Assembly: GCF_003286085.1 (NCBI RefSeq)
Contig: NW_020825288.1
Coordinates: forward strand, 16,864,001 to 16,928,000
DNA: 64,000 nt
Source of the DNA: Drosophila persimilis
Taxonomy: Eukaryota; Arthropoda; Insecta; Diptera; Drosophilidae
Reading direction: 5' to 3'
Part shown: one piece after another, positions 38,248-49,800 of the stretch
Layout: the number at the start of each line of letters is the position of its first letter
Position numbering within the stretch: the stretch's first letter is position 1
The notes under the pieces: model-generated
Seen by the model: the letters and a program-made list of their open reading frames with translations, nothing else
Told to the model about the DNA's origin: nothing
Database searches by the model: none
Translations under genes and position numbers: made by a program

Positions 38248-38271
38248 GTCTGTGTCCTTTCTCAGGTAATT
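38248..38271 (+). promoter_or_regulatory. Possible recursive-splicing (ratchet) site
   Basis: A pyrimidine-rich run (GTCTGTGTCCTTTCTC) leads to CAG directly joined to GTAATT, so a 3' and a 5' splice site are fused with no exon between them. Long Drosophila introns are removed stepwise at sites of the form polypyrimidine-NCAG/GTAAGT. This one differs at one donor base. It is on the same strand as the two exon candidates. A chance match in 64 kb is quite possible. Confidence 0.22.
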
Positions 38272-38436
38272 CCCCAAAACACAATCCTATTAAAAAATGC
38301 GTAGGATACTAAAATTACTTTTGCTAGAAGCACAGGGCAGCGCAGGATATAGCCGCAAAGCACTCGATAATGATGCCCCAGACTGTGCCACACGATAATA
38401 AGCTGCCTAATAACCCAAGGAGCGCGACCTCCCTAT

Positions 38437-38464
38437 CCTGCCTGCCTGCCTGCCTGCCTGCCTG
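38437..38464. repeat. (CCTG)n microsatellite
   Basis: Seven perfect CCTG units. Confidence 0.97.
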
Positions 38465-41400
38465 TCGAGGCTCCGAGACGGTTATGGCCAGTCCCTGGAC
38501 CCTGGGCGGGCGTGAAGGACCTCCTTTACAGTTCGTCAATTTTAATGGAGGTCCTGGTGGGGGCAGGACACACTCGGAAATCGCTGCTAAAAGTAATTCA
38601 CTTTTATATTAAAAAGATTTTCGCTATACGCGCGGGTCGGGTCGCTCATTTGCATGGCGCTTGTCCCGCGGTCCCCCGATGGGGGGCGTACACTCCCCAA
38701 AAAAAAAGCGTAATAAAATAAACAAGTGTCCTGGAAAAAAAGGAAACACTCTGGGTCTACGCCCAATGTCCCGGACTCCGACAAAATGGTGTGAAAGTGA
38801 TTTATATTTTAATTCAAAAATGAATTATTTAGCACACTTTTTAATTCCTTTTTAGCTCTCTCGCTGCCCCTCTGCCAGCGCCTCTCATTTTATGGCTCGA
38901 ATCTGAAATTCTGATTACTTCTTATTTGTGCTTTCGCTTTTCGCTTCGGCAGTTTATTGCATTTCGTTTCGTTTCGTTTGGGTTCGCCCAAAAGAAATGC
39001 AAATATTTCGGCTCATTATTGCGCCACATTTAACGCGGCCCGAAAAGAGGCCTAAAAGCTGTTGACTGTCGGACAAGACAAGACTCCCCCATCCTTCAGA
39101 CAATTTGCTGCTCAAGCGTGCAATGACATCGCCGTGTGGCCAGGCCATGGGTGGGGCACAAACTTCTGCATAACATGCATAATAAAGCAGGTCCTTGGAG
39201 GGTGCTTCTTCCCCTTTCCACCTTCCAGGAGGAATTCAAGGAACACCACTAACAGCAACCAGAACTGCGAACTGGTTCTGCCCACTTTATGAGAGCCCAT
39301 AGCCATAACTAGTCCGTGTTTTCCATGAGTATTACTGCTGGATAAATGCTTTTTATATCGACAGAGAATTTAAACGGCTGCATGCCGCTTTCTCCTACAG
39401 CCGATTATTACGATGCAGCCCTAACAATCCTTGGAGCTACAAGGAAAACACACAACAACGAAACAACGAAACGAACAAAATACAAAAAAAGGAAGAATAG
39501 AATTTGTAGTGTCCTGGTGGCCAGACTGCAGATGCAAAAAAAATTTGAATATAAAATGCGTTATGCGGTGGGGGATTCTTGTGGTGGTGGTGGGGGTTCG
39601 GGGGTGCGGGCAGCAGATCCTGCGGCAACAATGAAATTGCGTATGTAAATTTTATGTCGTTACCAACGGCGGCGGCAACATTGCTGAAATAATTAAAGTG
39701 GAATGCTGCTGCTGCTGCTGCTGCACCCACAAGAAAAAAGAATCCCGAACGCGGGGCAGTTTTTGGAGGAGTGGAAGTTGTAGTTTTGGTTGTGGCTATG
39801 TCCTTAGTCCTAGAGTCCTTGCCCCGTTTGTCTATTGCCAGCTTGGCAGCTTTTTTTTTGCACTTGTCCTCCGTCCATATGCAAAACAGTGTCAGGCAGC
39901 AGCAGCAGCAGCCGCACAGCTGCTTCTGGCTCCAGGAGCTGCTCCTTGGTTGCCCCTTCTTGCTGCTTGCATTGCAAATGTGACTCTGCCTCTGACTCTG
40001 ACTCTGACTCTGAGTGTGTCTGCAACTCTGACTGCAACTTGTCAAAAAATGTCGCAACAACAGCAGCGACTACGACAGCGAGAGCGACAGCGAAACGGGG
40101 GAATGGCAAACGCTTTGGCTTTGGTTTTGGTTTTGCTTTGGCATAAATATGAGTGCCATCAAATTAATATGCACGGGGCATATGGCTGCAACGATTTTAT
40201 GGTACAACATGTTAAGTGCATTCAACGGCAGCTGCTGCTGCTGCTGCTGCATCTCCAGTGCTTGGGGACACTGGGAACTGCATAATGCAGGCAGCAGGCA
40301 GCAGGCAGCAGAAGCAGAACCCAGAGATGACTCCTCGGCGGCAGCATCTTGGCAGGTTTTTCACGCTTCTTGAGTGACAAGCACACGGATGCCTGGCGCA
40401 TGAGTTATGATGCTTAGCCGCATTGCTGCGTTTTCCACTGCCACAGCGACCCGCTCTCTGCGGCGGCTGTGGCTGGCGTGGCAAAGATAAAACTCACATC
40501 CCCTCCAGCGCTTTTCGAGTGTGCAGCATGGGAGAGAGAGAGCGTTTAATTTGACTCGCAAGTTGGCAACTGGCACGGCACTGTCCATGGGTGTAAAGCT
40601 TTTAGCGGAATTGTCTGTGGCATGTGTGGCAGTGCCCCACCCCAACTCTCTTTGGCACATGTTGCACTGTCAGCTCAAGTGCAACTCCAGGTAGAAACGC
40701 CTCCTATATCGCCATCGCCGTCGCCTGTGCCCTTTGTTAATATTTCAAATGGGTCTCTGAGCGCCACACATTTGTGGCATGAGCGCTGTCTTTCGTTGGC
40801 GTTCTTCTTAATTTAAAAGCTTTTCATTCTCCAAAAACCTCACAAACAACAGACAAATGTCAAATTTTCAAAGATCCCCCAATAGAGAGGCATCTCTTCC
40901 AAGTTTTTGCCCATCTGATGATCTATTTAAATCAAGATTAGTGGCATTTTTCCTGCTCAAGGACCGTCTTCTTTTGGACCATGGCTAATGACATGTGAAA
41001 TGTGTTGATAAAAAGCGTGCGAATAGCACAAAGATATTATAAATTTGCGTTTGCCAAGCGTTTGGCAGCTGTTGATTCGGTCACCGCTTCAACGCTTCAC
41101 TGAGCAAAAAGTGGGGGCCACTTTCGGCCGCCCTTTCGATAATCCTAGCTAACGGACGGAATCTAGACGGATGCTGGGGTACTGAGAAGCTGGATGAGCC
41201 GCAACGCCGTAACGCCCCAACCGTCACGCAGTTGTCCGTTCGGTCAAATGGGGGGCGTGCCCCACGCCGCCACTCAGTGGCATATTAGCCACGCATCAAC
41301 GAACACACACACACAGCACAGCCTTGAAAGTGGCCCCAAGGAAGCGGCAGCTGCTGTCGCATTTGATTAGACTTTGTTTGCTCTTCTTTTGCAAGGGGTC

Positions 41401-42000
41401 CTGTCCTGCCTGCCCCAAAAGGATATTGATAAAGGCATTTGTCTCTCTCTTGCGTGGGAGTTTGTGTGTGTGTGTCTGTGTGTGGAAAGGTGCGTTGCAA
41501 AAGTTGAGTCAAAGGTTTTCTCTTTGACTCGTAATTAATTTGCTTTGTTTCATGCGCTTCGCTGGGCAATAGACATAGGCAATAGACGGTCCCCCGTCTC
41601 ATGCCACTGGCTGTGGCAGGGTGTGGGGCAGTGTCATGGAGCCAGACAGATTCGGACAAGTGGCAACCGCTGCGTCGCAGTGGGGTGCCCCCCAAAAATG
41701 TGCCTCAGGGCCGAAATCATAAATTATTTTATTAAGCCACTTCGGCCGGCCCTTCGGCACACCCCAAAGTTATGTGAATTATTTTGCAAAAGTTAATTTC
41801 ATGCAATAAATTCCAAATCGCGTTGCCAGCCAACATTTCATGCCACACACCAGGGAGCAGGGAGCAGGGACCGGGACCCCCCTTGAGGGGTTTTGGATTT
41901 GTTTTTCTTGCGAGTTTTCCTCCGCTTTTCGGGCAGATGGGGAATCGTGTGAAACGAAGCGCCTGCCTTCCAAAAAAGTATGCAACATAATTACATTTTC

Positions 42001-42085
42001 AGCAGGTGATTAAATGAGGCCGTAATTGTTTCAGCCTCTCGCTCCTTCAGTTGTTTGCCGCTCCACTAATAGCCGTAATTAGTGG
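42001..42085. promoter_or_regulatory. Candidate regulatory element with palindromic TAAT sites
   Basis: The segment has several ATTA or TAAT cores (CATAATTACA, GGTGATTAAATG, CGTAATTG). It ends in a perfect inverted repeat CCACTAAT (42063-42070) and ATTAGTGG (42078-42085) with a 7-base spacer. Spaced inverted TAAT sites suit dimeric homeodomain binding. Function is inferred. Confidence 0.3.
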
Positions 42086-42559
42086 CTGATCCCTTGGCGG
42101 GGGACCACTTCGCTCCCCAGCTCCCAGTTGCCCCGAAGACTGACTTTAATTTATGCCCGCGTGTCTTCGAGTCGTTTTGTGCTGTGCCCCACGGCCACGT
42201 TTAAATTATTTCCATCGTGTCCGGCAATAAAACTTTTCGCTCAAAACAATAATTGAACGAATTTGTTCTGCTCAACGTTTGGCGGCCACTTAGCTTTCCC
42301 ATAACACTCCTCCTCATACGTGTGTATATCTGTATCTGTTATTTTTATTTGTTCGGGCTACACTCGGAGATATTTAGCAGAAGATATAAAAACTGAGCAA
42401 CCTATAGAACTACTTGATTCCGATCGGCTCATTATTGAAGTCAGAATGACAGTCGTTTGGCTCTTTGAACACCTGGCTTCCAAAAACGAATCGTAATAAT
42501 GCGAGAGCAATGCTTTCTGGATAATGCTTGGATATATAAAAACCAAACGCCTCGACTTG
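42086..42559. other. Non-coding, nothing specific seen
   Basis: No repeats, motifs or coding signal beyond background. Confidence 0.4.
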
Positions 42560-43396
42560 GTTGTGTCTGGTTTTTTTTCGATTTCTCCTTTTCTTTTTTT
42601 CAAAGTGTATAATTTTTTCCGCCCTCTTTCCCCCTTCCTTTTGCATGGGGCATCAATAGGGATCTCTTGATAAATGTCCAATTTAATTTTGCTCTTTTTT
42701 TTCTTTTACTTATCTCTGGCGTTCGTCTTCGACTTCGTCTTTGACATCTGCCTGCTCCACATGGGCTTCTTCGTTTCATTTGTTCCCTCTTTCTCTCTCT
42801 CTCTCTCTTGTTGCCTCTCCCCCCATTTTCTTTTTCTTCGCACTTTATCTCATTCTTTGCCTTTTCCTCCACCCTCCCGATTTTATTTCATCGCGCGGCC
42901 ACTTTGTCGGCTTCTTTTTATGCGAATGCGAGGACGAGTACGGGTACGAGTGCCATGCCCTGCCCCGCCCTGTAATCGTGATACGAGCGAATGAATGGCA
43001 ATGGCATCTTCGTTTCCCACTTAAGAAGATAAGTATTTCCTCCGCCATTCGGGGCGTTTCGGAATTATGGAAAGTTCAACGAGACAATTGCTCGTATTAT
43101 TTCACGGTCTTTGCTATTTTTTTGGTCAAGTCTTTTTTTCCTGGAAGTCCTCAATTTTCTTGGAATTGTCTTCAGTGTATCTTCAGGTCGTATTGAGATC
43201 CATACATATATATAATATATCTTGAGCTGAAGTTTTCTTTCCTCCGGTTTCGCCACATCAATTCCATGATTTTTGGTGTATTTTTTTCTGGGGAAATTTA
43301 TTTCTTCTTTTCATTTTTCTTTGGGGGAAGCTTTTTTTGCAGCTTGCGCTTTAAATGTAATTTAATTCGTCTTCCCATCTCCCTTTTTGCTTGCAG
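42560..43396. other. Pyrimidine-rich tract leading to the 43.4 kb exon
   Basis: The + strand is dominated by C and T from 42560 to about 42910 and by T from 43080 to the acceptor, with runs such as CTTTTTTTTCTTTTAC and TCTCTCTCTCTCTC. Apparent hydrophobic open frames here are a by-product of Phe, Leu and Ser codons. It suits the 3' end of a long intron. Confidence 0.5.
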
Positions 43397-43448
43397 CAGA
43401 CATCGCCGCCAGCAGACGGCGGCGTCTGGCGCCGGAACTGTCTAGCGG
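43397..43448 (+). other. Probable 52-base internal exon, likely 5' untranslated
   Basis: The segment sits between a strong acceptor (CTCCCTTTTTGCTTGCAG, ending at 43396) and the donor GTAAGA at 43449. It is about 70% G+C, while the 300 bases before it are T-rich, so it stands out sharply. The acceptor is a CAGCAG tandem (43394-43399), allowing a 52- or 49-base exon. Two frames are open across it and one has a TAG; there is no ATG. Either length is 1 modulo 3, so skipping it would shift a coding frame, which suits an untranslated exon better. CGCCGCC (43404-43410) and GGCGGCG (43418-43424) can form a GC-rich stem. The natural partner is the acceptor at 62982, leaving a 19.5 kb intron. It could instead be a coding exon of an unrecognised gene. 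Confidence 0.5.
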
Positions 43449-44472
43449 GTAAGAAATATGCTGAGGCTTTGATTTAATTGAACTTGCGTCATTTGGAGGC
43501 ACCAACAGACACACAGCCAGAGCCATAGCCAGAGATATGGTGCCATGCAGCTGCTCCGTATTTAAAATGCGGTGGCTTATTAAACAGGCAGGCGGGCGGG
43601 CGGCCCATGGGCGTTGGTGTTTCAGCTAATGGAAGACAACGACAGTGATACCACCAGATGGGGAGCCGCCTCCTGTCGGTGGCATGATTTTGTGCCACAT
43701 GTGGGCCACTGGAGGCCGAGGCAAATATTGTCTCTCATTTGGTATGCTGTGTGCCCTGGCCAAAATCAATAAATCAAAGCATGGGGCGGACGGAAAACAG
43801 TGTCCTGAATGCGACGTCACGAATGTCGCACTCTGGCGCGTGCCTTGGCCCCCAGCCGGAGCTTCCAACATATTTGCGTGTGGCAATGCAAACAATGCCG
43901 TGCTACTATCCTGCTTCGCCATCCCTGAACTATCCTTTCAAGGCCGCTCGTTGCCTGCTTATAGCCCCCGCATTGATAGCCCCCGCAACCAATGTTTGCA
44001 GCGCCCTCCTGGCAACAGGTTGACCCGCAAAATCCGAGTCCCAGTCCCAGTCCTAGTTCCAGTCTCTCTACAGCATGCATGAAATGCAAACTTTAACCCC
44101 AACCCCAACGCCAACCCCAGGGCCCCCAATCTCCAAGAGAAGAATGTATATAGAATATTTGCCTGCATGTCAGCTGGGACGGGGTGCGAGTGCGACCACA
44201 AAGGCAAATACGCTTGGCTAAAACTTGAAGCGGCTCAAAAGTTTCACGTTTTAAAGGCTTAAGCCGCCCACTCCCACTGCCCCTCCGACTACCCCCCCAG
44301 CGACCCCATCATCTATTCTTTAGACCATTCGCAATCCGAATAGCAGAGGCCCCCAGAGTGCGGGGCTGTGCTGATTTTTTATGCGCCGCTCTGTGGGTTT
44401 AAAAAGCAATTCCGCAACTGTTTTTGCTCCATGGCCCATATGTAACTGCGAGAGGTAGAGAGAGACAGACAG

Positions 44473-44511
<39 letters not shown>

Positions 44512-47500
44512 ATGGAGCATATCCACATCCCAGCGGGCTGGCAACAAAGCTACAGGAGCTATCCTTAGTCCCAGATCCTCAACAATGCTGTCGTTATCGT
44601 CGTTTTCACTTCAATTAAAAGTTGGCAACTTTTCTTGCCATGTTTACCTAACTTGCCACAGGACGTCGACGACGACTACGACGACGAGTACCAGAGCAAG
44701 GATGTGGCTGCAGGAATACGAGTGGGAGAGTCGGGATTGGGGCTGGGCTCCAATTGCCATTATGCAGATTCGTATGGCTGATTACCAAATTACAAACTGT
44801 AATGGCAGCAATTGTTTTGCCTGTGGAATTTCCAGCACATGGCATTTGTGGCACACGCAAATAGGCCGTCAGTTGTCACAGCGAAAAACACAAAAACACT
44901 CAATGCTGCAGCAATGGAACAATGTCATGCAACAACTTGCAGGGCAGACACACCCACTCATCCACCCACCCATACACCCCCCACCCACACAGAGAAAGAA
45001 GGTCAAAGAAAAGGCTGCTCTAGTACTTAGACCTTAAAGGCACGTAGTATACGCCGCCGGAGTGGGGGCTGAGCAGTCGACTTCCGTGCTGTTCACGCCC
45101 CAATGCGTTGTCTACGTTGCATCGCTGCATCGTTGCCCCTGATCCGAGTGCCTGCCAGGAATTTCCACGAAACGTTAATTGCGACAAGCCAGCACTAGCA
45201 CTCGGCACCCCAGGGGGAAGACCAAATGGCATCTGCTTGCACCACAGACAGACCGACAGACAGAGCGGCGACAGATGCCGCACACAGGTGCAAGCGCAGG
45301 TGCAAATATAACAACTTAGTTGAGGGACTTCCGACGCACTCAAAGGAAATACTTAAACTAAAGACTCTGTAGGTGTGTGGCACACACGATAATGTTGCCT
45401 GGGAGCCTGAACGCCGAGGCTTTCCAGTGGGGGACTCCATTCCTTTCCATAAAAATATTTTCTACAAAATAATTAGATGGCAGGGCTATAAAATCTGCGG
45501 CTTTTGCTACTTTATTATCACGGCACAAAAGCTGTACGCCACAATGCCACACAATGCATATGTTGCAACGTGAGAGGCACGGAGAGGAGGAATGTGTTCT
45601 GGCATTTTATAGACGCGCCATTTGCCATTTAATTCTGCCTTGCCGTCTTTCGCACTTCCATGGCCATTGAAAAAGCATCTTGGTATCATTAAAATTGATT
45701 TTGCAGAAGGTCCCGCGGAGAGCAAGGGAGAGCGATAGAAGTTGGCTTTTCTATTTGCCAAACGCCAAGGAATTTGCTAAATTGCTTTTCTACTGTGCAG
45801 CAGCCACACATATACACACAAAAACACACCTTGCCACAGTCAGAGTCAGACGCGGAGGCTGAAGCTACAGAAGGAGCTGAAGCTGAAAGCTACTTGGATG
45901 TGCGTTTGGTTTTGCAATTAGTTTTTGTACCTTCGGCCGCCACAAAAAGCTGCAAGTTGCTGCTAAGTCATACAAAGGGGAAAGCAGTGAGGGAGCAGGG
46001 CGGGGAGGGGAATCGGTGGCGACACACACGCAACCTAAGCATTCTTTTTATTGTGGTATATTGTGTGGGGCGACGGCAACAGTAACAAAAGCGATTAAAA
46101 CACCCATAAAACCATGAGCCCATTAATAGCCGCAATAATATTATCAGCTTATGTTCAATGCTGCATGCCTCAAACTCAAACTGAAACTCAAACACAAACT
46201 AAACTTTGTCTCTTTGGGATTTTCATTAACATTTATTGGTTTTTTACTTAGACATCAGAAACATAATAACTTTGTCCGTGCCCCCATAATATCACATCTC
46301 ATCCCATACCATTCCAGTGGCTCCTCCAGAGGTTCCTCTCTGAGTGGCAGCCAGCTTCTTCTTCCAGCCAGCAAGCAGCTCCTCCACAATATTTCGCGGT
46401 CGTATCAGCGTCATCATAAAATAACGTTAATGACGGGCAACAAGGTCGTAAAATCAAAATTTCTGCTATTTCAACGCTGAAACCACGGCGCAGAGCAGCG
46501 TTGGGAGTAGCTGATGCTGGCAGCTTAGCAACATTGTTGATATGAGACGAGACGATGCCATGGGAATGGGAGCGATGAGGATCAGACGCTGTTCATGGGA
46601 GACGGAAACAGAGACCGCGAGTGAGCGCCTGCAACCATCCATTCAGCAGCAGCAGAAGCAGGCGCCAGCTAGCCACACAATCCAACACATACCACATACC
46701 GCACATCCCACATCCAAGCCGCAATGTTACTCCGCTGCTGTACCAAGTGGCGTATGCGTAATACCGCGAAAATTTAATTACTTTAAAGGCGCCCGAAGGT
46801 GGTTGGAGGTCAGCGGACTGGAAGGCTGCAATAAAGACATCAAAAAGTTCAACACTGTTGCTTCCAGTATCATCCTGATACCGACTAAAGAAAGTAGAAT
46901 CTAGAGGACATTTTTCACATATAAAATCACATAGAAAATCTCTTGATTTATCTGCAACTCCACAGAGAACCCAGAAGAGAAGAGTCATGTGGGGTTTTAT
47001 TCCGCACTCAATGGAAATCGATTTTCGGGTCTTTCGCCTAAATAAATTTCACATTGTCTGGGGTCCTTTTTCTCTGTGATAGGTGTCCTCTTGAAAATGG
47101 TATTTCCAGCCAGGAATATCCAAGCAAATTTCATTTAATGTGCTGCCACAGCAACAGCAGCGGAAGGAGAGTCCTTCCATACATTCTCTCTCTCTCTCTG
47201 TGTGTGTTCCTCACCAATGTGTTAGTGGAACGTGCAGCATTTTAAATATTCATTAGGCAGCAGGATAGGAGGCAGCATTGCTGCCACACGGGTCAGGGTC
47301 GTCCGCCAAGTGAGAAATGATATTTGAAATTAATTTAAATCGTCGAAAATGTGAGCCACCAATGAATTGGCGATTGAAAATTGAAGCAGCTGCTTCCAGC
47401 AATCGGGGATACGAGATTTTCGGCAGCGGCCCCAGCACGGGGCACGGGGGCCACTGTGTCTCGGCCAGTGTTTATGGGCCATAGGCCGAGGTTTATGTAA

Positions 47501-49250
47501 TGGCGTTCAGATTTTATCGCGTCGTAAACGTCTGTGCTGTGCTGTCTGTGGCCTAAGTAAATCAGCATAAAATCCAGCTAAATGAAGACAATCAAAGTGT
47601 GGCTACGCCTCGAACTGCATATAATATATACACGCTCTCATACTCTCATATATATGTCTATTTAGACATCTGGGAGGACAGCAGGACCCCAGCCACTTCA
47701 ATTGAGTCACAGAGCAACAGCAGCAGAAGCAGCAGCAGCCGCAGCACGAGCCCTGCCCTGGCTCTTTGCACTCAAAATTATGCTGTGGCTAGGACTTTGC
47801 CTTTTGGCCTCATTCCTCTCAAAATATTTGCAGCAGCAGCAGCAACAAAATGTGGCACAACAATATGGTAAACTATATAAAAATTTGCCCAGCGTCCAGG
47901 GCAGTGGCCCGGGCCAGGCCCCCAGCCGGTCGGTCGGCTGATGGACAAAAGGTCGGGGATAGCGACATCGTTATTGTCGTCATTGTCCTGGGCCTGGTCA
48001 AGTGGCTGGCAGCAGCAGCAGCAGGCGCAACCACGACTACGAGGAGCTGGACGATGTCAGGACGTGGCAGGCTACAAGGAAGATTTTTACGGTCCTAATA
48101 AAAGACAAACAAAAGGACCTTTGGGTTGCTGCCCCCCACACCATGGAGTGTAGGAGCTCTTTCGTATCGCAATTTTCATTATTTTATTTGCCTATAAACG
48201 AAGCCATATTTTCGTGCCAGTGTATGTGTGCAGATACAAGTGTATCTATGGCCCACGCACGCACACAAACACACTCCACACTCGCCCACACTCCATTTTG
48301 TTTATTTGCCTACACTACACAATTTTAAGCAAAATAAGTAATTAAAAAAGTCATAAAGTGGTCGGCTCTTGTGCTTCTACGATGAGTATCTCTTGGCTCC
48401 ATAAAAATCAATGCCGACAGTCTGGGGCCCCGTGAAGAGGAGAGGAGTGGAGCGGAGTGGAGTGGCGGGGAGTGAGTCCTTTTCCAGTGCTGCCTCTGTC
48501 CAGTGGGTCATTCGCGCTGAGGTCAATTCACTTGACTTTAAACGATAAACATGCTCCGGCAACAACATGGCAAACAACTTGTAAGCAATTAAGGCAACGT
48601 ATTGACTCCTCTTCTTCTCCTCTCTTCTCTGGCTGTTTTGCGTGTGGCATGTGGCAAGGGGTGGAGTGGAAAGAGTACGTATATATGTATATATGTCTGT
48701 GTGCATGTCCGGGGCAGGCTGTCGCCAAGCGTCTGCCGGACAACGGCGTCGATATCGATGTCGTCGACATGACAGATATTTCCCTTTTGCCCCCTGGACA
48801 CCGTTCCAACAAGCAACTGAAATGAAATTGTATTCCTTGATCGATATTTCCCGTAATTCAATATCAAAATCAGAACTCGGATAATTCGATTTATTGAATG
48901 GATAATTACACTGCACTGCTGCTGCTGCTGTTGCTGGGCTTTCTCCTGGCTTTCCAGCAGAGTATCTCCGATTCGGCTCCGTTTGCTGGCGCTGCTCCCA
49001 TTTCCCTGGTTAAATATTAACTGGCGGGCTATTGTTGCTCTTGTTTTTCCCTCCGGAAAAGCTCTTGGGGGGATTTACTAGTGTGTGCGTACAAACAGCA
49101 TGTTGATCCGCAGTGGATTTTTATTTCAACATTTTTGTGGCACACTGCTCTCTCGGGGGGCGCCACTGGCCAATTAAGAAGAATTTGTTTTTGTCGCTGT
49201 CTGCTTTGTGTATCACATATATATCCATGGCATTTTCGGCGTATTTTGAT
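43449..49250 (+). other. Probable intron, first part
   Basis: The stretch starts with GTAAGA. It holds (AG)15 at 44477-44506, CCCCAAC runs near 44098, TAAT motifs and CAG-rich runs at 47714-47740. The interval 48380-48916 is open in several frames on both strands, which argues for a local lack of stop triplets rather than a gene. Confidence 0.4.
44477..44506. repeat. (AG)15 microsatellite
   Basis: Fifteen perfect AG units, the longest GA tract in the window. Confidence 0.97.
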
Positions 49251-49800
49251 TTATTTTAAATAAATATACTCTTTTCATTGTATCTATGTTACACTCGAAA
49301 AAATAGATACATTTTATGAGGAAATTTAAAGGAACATTTAAACTATTCTACATTTTAAAGGAATATTCAAATTATGTAGAAACTCCTCTTGCAACCAGTC
49401 GAAACCCAGTACTAGGTTTTTGTATATTGAAGCTTTATCTGCGAATGCATTACTAGTTTTCAAAAGCCAGGTGTTCAAACAGCCAATTGACACATGAGCC
49501 TAAAATTTTGTTCTTTCTGGCTATAATAAGGGCCCGATAGCAACATTTTTCTATCTTCTGCACAGGCGGTTTTCTGAAAAATGAGTTCGTCACGTTTTGC
49601 TATTATCAAATAAATATCTGAATAATTTAATTATATAATAATTTACAAAAAAAAAATATTTCCCCGCTTGAAAAAATTATTAAATATTCCATTATCCTTA
49701 CAATTATCAAAAAATATCCTTCATTTTCTTGCTGTATATATACATAGATCTCTCAATATACGAGTATATAGTAAATTTCGGTCAATGCGCTGCACAAGAG
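49251..49800. other. AT-rich island
   Basis: The island is AT-rich, with TTTAAA, TATATA and an A9 run and short imperfect repeats (AAAGGAACATTTAAA, AAAGGAATATTCAAA). Open frames are short. Transposon relic or matrix-type DNA are both possible. Confidence 0.45.

Larger units (their letters stand above)
36958..42000. other. Non-coding stretch
   Basis: Contents include a CT-rich GA-type element (37592-37630), the possible ratchet site at 38266, a CCTG array (38437-38464), TTTCG repeats near 38962, (CTG) runs at 39709-39722 and 40231-40250 and a GGGAGCA duplication near 41863. Long frames at 39.4-40.3 kb run through poly-Ala, poly-Cys and Gln-Ser tracts and are not credible genes. Confidence 0.4.

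Noticed and set aside
39437-40285. Frames of about 200 codons on both strands
   Set aside because: They are made of poly-Ala, poly-Cys, poly-His and Gln-Ser runs from trinucleotide repeats, overlap each other and lack domains.
40688-40694. CAGGTAG (Zelda-type) site
   Set aside because: Only two canonical sites were noticed in 64 kb, no more than chance.
42674-43196. Phe/Leu/Ser-rich frames resembling membrane proteins
   Set aside because: They follow from the pyrimidine-rich tract; no conserved motif.
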